From Mucor racemosus (lineage: Eukaryota; Mucoromycota; Mucoromycetes; Mucorales; Mucoraceae): 64,000 bases of DNA. Each line of letters starts with the position of its first letter. Position 1 is the first letter of the stretch. Shown in pieces: positions 59,624-64,000 of this stretch. Both the position numbers and the translations under genes were made by a program. The notes under the pieces were generated by a model. It saw only the letters and a list, made by a program, of their open reading frames with translations. It was not told the origin of the DNA and ran no database searches. The stretch is from contig JAPEHQ010000014.1 of assembly GCA_027405735.1 (NCBI GenBank), positions 62,001-126,000 on the forward strand. The letters run 5' to 3'.

Positions 59624-60660
59624 GTATCTGGTACAAAAGTCAAATCTCAATCATTCAAACACATTTATATTTCAGAAAAAAAAGTAAAACATTATAATGA
59701 ATCTAATAAATTAAAATACGGATTGTATGAATAATAAAGTACAGTCGTGATTCAATTTAGTAGACTCAAGAATAAAGCATTTTCGATTTAAGGGACACTT
59801 TGAAATCTCTCGTTTGTTTTTTCGCAATTTTACAGCCTAAATACACTGAATCGATTCAGTGGGTAATAGACAATTCCGTTTCTCCCAGTCTACTATATTA
59901 GTAAAATACAAATTTCATTTGATAAAACTGTATTTATTCAGTGATAGCGTGATCTGAAAGCCATGAAATTAGAAGAAATATAGAGAATAACCAAATCACA
60001 TGCCTAATTTACCTCAGTTCTTTACTAATTTTTTTGTCATCCTTTGTTTAATTCAGTTGCTCGAATGTAAAAGACCTTTACTAGCAGCACTATTCAGTAC
60101 TATAAATTAGCATTGTCTTTTTATTCCCATTTTTTGACCCAATATTATGGAAAATAATTATAATTTTTGAAACAAACATTCAATTTCAAAATTTTTTATG
60201 AAAGAAAATTTTCTCTATTGTCGAAGTTTGTTTGTAGAACAATATAATTTAGCTTCGCATCTTGTATTTCTATTTACACCATCAAAAATGCATATTTTTT
60301 GAAAATTCAAAACCAAACTAGTTGATTACACTGTCTACTATTGTATTGATGATTGATTAATTACAAACGTTTAATAAAACTCTTTCAAAAAACAAAGGAT
60401 TACAATTTTTTGGTATATAAATACAGAATATCTTCAATTGATTCTCTCAACGATTAGTTGCTCATGGTAGTTAAAATTAGTCCCATCTATGGAGAATATA
60501 TTAAGCCTTGTGCCATACAAAATTGGAGCTAGCTTAGATCGGTGTTCATCGAAAGCAAATAATTTAGTGGTTTTAAATCGCATAATTTGATATGCAAAAA
60601 AATCTTGAAGCATTCATTCATTTTTTTTCGCAGTGCTGCAAATCATCCTTCAATTTGACT
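59624..60660. other. Intergenic, no gene seen
   Basis: TACAGTCGTGATTCAATTTA at about 59741 again resembles a pogo-type terminal repeat, but no partner or transposase was found. TGAATCGATTCA at about 59847 is a perfect palindrome. Confidence 0.45.
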
Positions 60661-63213
60661 GAATTTTAACGAATTAGAGAAACTAAAACTGGTAAAAAGC
60701 TGATACCCAACAATGTACATCGAGGTCAAGATAGATAAAAGGTGTTTTCATTGTGTAGTGGAAACCGCAACATTTTGATGGAAAGAAATTACAGGACCAA
60801 GATGTTGTGTTTGCGTCAGGATTTTTAAAAGGGTTTAAAAAAAACATACTTCATCAAACTTACTTAGATTTTAAATAATCACCATATGCTATTAGTATCA
60901 TTTTGTTTTTTATTTAGTTGCTGTATTATTAAAAATCAAGCTTTTCATAGCTTATAACAATTACAATGAGATATTTCTAAGTTTAGATTGACATTTATCA
61001 TAAGGCGTGCTCATGATACGTTTGATACTACTGTAAATGGAACCAGTTAAGTTAATTTATGGAATTTGAATGCAAATACCGATCAACAATTTGTAAGTAT
61101 TTAAGTTGGTTTTGGTAAAGCATAGAATAAATTGGCTTGGAACACAGACGGCAAAAAGGTGGCAATAGGTTCGAGTGATGGCCATGTTTATGTTTGTGGT
61201 TTATGATATTGGAGACGTGAGAGTAAAAAAAAACTTCATGTAGATTACCTCTAGCGCAATAATTATAAAGTAAGACTATATTATCATCAAATAAGCGACC
61301 ACACAATATTAAAATGTATAAAGATTTACAGTAATAAGCTTGAATCAAGTGGGTACTGCCTTGTAAATTCATGAAAAAGTTTTCAAGTATTATAAAATCT
61401 CTTATTTTTAAGACTCATAAACCTTATAAGCGGAATATTAATTTCAAAAATTATTCTTGTCCAGATCATCAATTTTGACATTTTTTAATTTTTTTTTTTT
61501 TGGTTTTGCAAATTTAGAGTTAATTATGCTACCAATTATAAAAACAAAAAATATACACATATATAACATTTAGCACTCTATTTGCTCAATAAAAAATAAC
61601 AAACATTCTTTTTGAAAAATATTACATGAAAACCCTTTAACCAAAAAACCGTTTTTGGGACAAAAGTACAAAGTTTCATTATTTAACATTTAATATTAAG
61701 CTTTTATAAAATGTGTATTAGTTATGGCTACAATTTTCTCTCACAATGTAGTACATTTAAACGTTGATTTTGGTATCAAAAATCGATTTTTCTGTTTTTT
61801 GATCAAAATCATGAGTGTTGGTAAGGATAAAATGAGTCCCAAAAATGTCCGCTACAAAAACTGAATTTTCAGACCGTACGTGGTTAAATATACGAAAAGT
61901 TATAAAAAAAAACGCATTTCCATTTAAAGCTTAGATACATACCATAGTATAAGAGACTTAGCCGTTCGGTCGTGCTATGATCAATTATGGAGTCGCTCTA
62001 TGGGTTCGTTTTTGCAATTTTTTGATGAATCTATGATATGACAGTCGGTTTTTTTGGTAGAAAATATATGTTTCTATGATAACAGATATTGCCTATTTTG
62101 TTTTGTTTATGGGTTAATGTGCTGTAATGCTGCTATAACATTGGCTGAAATGTGCAATTTAGCAGGGGTTTATTTGTTCTAAATTATGTAAAGCTTGAAA
62201 ATCGTTTTCTACGTATGTTGTTTCTCTCTTTTTGTTTTCATATTCCAAGGATATTTATGCACCGTTTGAAAAGGCATATCAAACTATTATCCAGCTGGTA
62301 TTCTTTTCTTTTATCTGAACATGCATGTTAACGTAGTAGGGGGCTAATTTTTTTGATAAGGTAGCAGTCTATATTAGAGACTGATATGTTCATTTAACTG
62401 CATTCTAAGATCAAATATCATTATTTATTACTGTATTTTTGGACGTATTTCTTGATTATCAGATCAAATCGAAGGCAATGATATTTATATCTACTCAATT
62501 AAAAGCTAGAACTGGCTACAAACTCACGAAATGTTCCAGAAAAGTGATAAAATTTCAAATGATATAGAAACACAAAAAAAAAAGAACAATCTAATGTCTT
62601 GCTTAATTACCATAGTTTTGATTGTATATATACTGTACTTGAAAACGAATCTTTTTGCAGCTGACAATTGTAAGCTAAAATAGTAAGTTTAAAGAAGGTT
62701 GATTTGTTTAAATTTTATGAGTGATAAAGTAACATCTATAATCGTAAATTTGACTTGCATATAAATTTAAACAGTAAGGGTTATTTAAGTTTATGCTCGA
62801 ACAAAACCCATTGTTGCTGTAAAACCATTATATTTATAAACATATTTGCAAATGATGATAATAGTAAATATATTGGCTGTTGCATGTATTGCTCTACATC
62901 AACAATAATGTATTAAATTGTAATATCTATAATCTATATTACTAATAAAACTAAATGTAGTTTAAAACCACATTCCAATAAAAAATGCAATGGAATTTTG
63001 AGAACGGCACGATGCTCATCTACAAACAAACTTGTGCCCATACGATCAGCTCATTATGCTCATGGTCAGATTTCTTATTATGCACAAATAGGGAGAATGA
63101 TATACTTATGGGCAATTCTACTATTATGCACACGGACAGAATCTATAATTCTTCCCATACAGGCTTAGCGTTGTGCTCGTGTGCAGCTTCTTTTGTTGTG
63201 CCCATTCATCAAA
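60661..63213 (+). repeat. Dispersed repeat X with tail and dynein fragment
   Basis: This is the longest uninterrupted copy of X plus tail (no LTR at 62520, where the 15691 copy has one). The dynein-like fragment is at about 61005-61215. At 63213 it switches to inverted Y. Confidence 0.75.
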
Positions 63214-64000
63214 ATGTCGCGATTTGCATCACACAATGGAAGCACCTTTTATCAATCTTGACCTCGTTTTACATTGAGTATCAGTTTTTTACCAGTTGTA
63301 TTTTCTCTAATTTATTAATATTCGATCATATTGAACGTTAATAGTATATTAAATTACAATTTACTAGGATAATACTGTTGGTGGTTTTTTGTTATTGTTA
63401 CTTCAAAAACGTGATCCTATTATTATTACTATTGATTATAGTTGTCAAACTAATTGGTGCAGTATATTATATTACCATTTCGCATTGGTAGAAGTTATTA
63501 TACAATTGATATCTTCATTTAACACTGGTGAATTGGAAAGTTGGTGTCTGTCTTTAGTTTGATGAATAATGCGTACTTTGTTTATCCAGTATAATTTATA
63601 ATTGTAGGTGTTTCTACTCCTGAAAACTGAATTTCCAAATGCAACTACATATGTTGAATATCACTTGAGTTGCTGTGCGTTGTAGCTCATGTTATACTAA
63701 CTCCCATTTTGGTAAAGGTTACTTTACATTCATCTACATTCACTTTTTCTGTTATACAACTTAATATTAATGTACTAACATTGATTTTTATCTTTATCTC
63801 CATCAAAAATTGGCATTTTTTTCAGATGATGTCTACTACCAATTTCTAGAAAACTCTACTATTACTTCAAAAAAGAAAAAATACATCTTAATATGCTGCA
63901 TTTTCCAAAATAGTAAAAAACTGACAAATATATGTTCACAAGTACGGGTGTTAAAATTGTAGACCAAAGGAGAGTGACAAGCTTAACGGGTAGCGCATGC
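63214..64000 (-). repeat. Dispersed repeat Y, inverted, to the window edge
   Basis: Reverse match of 25745-26530, ending in the tRNA-like text AAGCTTAACGGGTAGCGC at the last bases. It continues beyond the window. Confidence 0.72.

Overview
The window is AT-rich nuclear DNA from a filamentous fungus, most likely an early-diverging one (Mucoromycota; Mucorales is my best guess). Reasons: GT-AG introns of 50-90 bp in almost every gene; fungal families (a Skt5/Chs4 chitin-synthase activator, a GT15/KTR mannosyltransferase, a rhizopuspepsin-like aspartic protease, an MCH1-like MFS carrier); a TTC36-like protein and a CIN85-like triple-SH3 adaptor, which I associate more with early fungi and animals than with Dikarya (from memory). 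The species cannot be fixed from the sequence.

Layout. 1-2.8 kb: two genes on the minus strand (Skt5-like, running off the left edge, and a small tail-anchored unknown). 2.8-27.2 kb: almost gene-free, a nested mosaic of transposable elements. It holds at least four LTR families seen as solo LTRs, a 363-bp hAT-like MITE, a 256-bp MITE, long inverted repeats, a 1.8-kb degenerate 24-bp satellite, and a dispersed repeat that carries a decayed piece of a dynein intermediate chain WD40 gene. 27.2-32.3 kb: a complete 5,056-bp DNA transposon. 33.8-47.8 kb: the host gene block (MCH1-like carrier, eL34, aspartic protease, SF3B6/p14, TTC36-like, triple-SH3 adaptor, GT15 mannosyltransferase), with a single-exon NAD(P)H oxidoreductase at 51.1 kb. 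52-64 kb: repeats again, including an inverted copy of the 19.6-24.1 kb region, so the gene block sits between multi-kilobase inverted repeats.

The main discovery candidate is the element at 27226-32281. It has imperfect terminal inverted repeats starting GGCTC, a perfect 8-bp target duplication (ACATTTTT), a subterminal array of 20-21-bp repeats at its left end, and one intact four-exon gene for a 1,328-residue protein. My reading of that protein is a DUF6729-like zinc-binding N-terminus, then a DDE transposase core (D373, D443, E954) interrupted between the second D and the E by a complete WRN-type DEDDy 3'-5' exonuclease, then a C-terminal Cys/His motif. I know of no named transposon superfamily with this arrangement.

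All multi-exon models were built by hand from splice signals, frame continuity and remembered family sequences. No alignment or database search was run.
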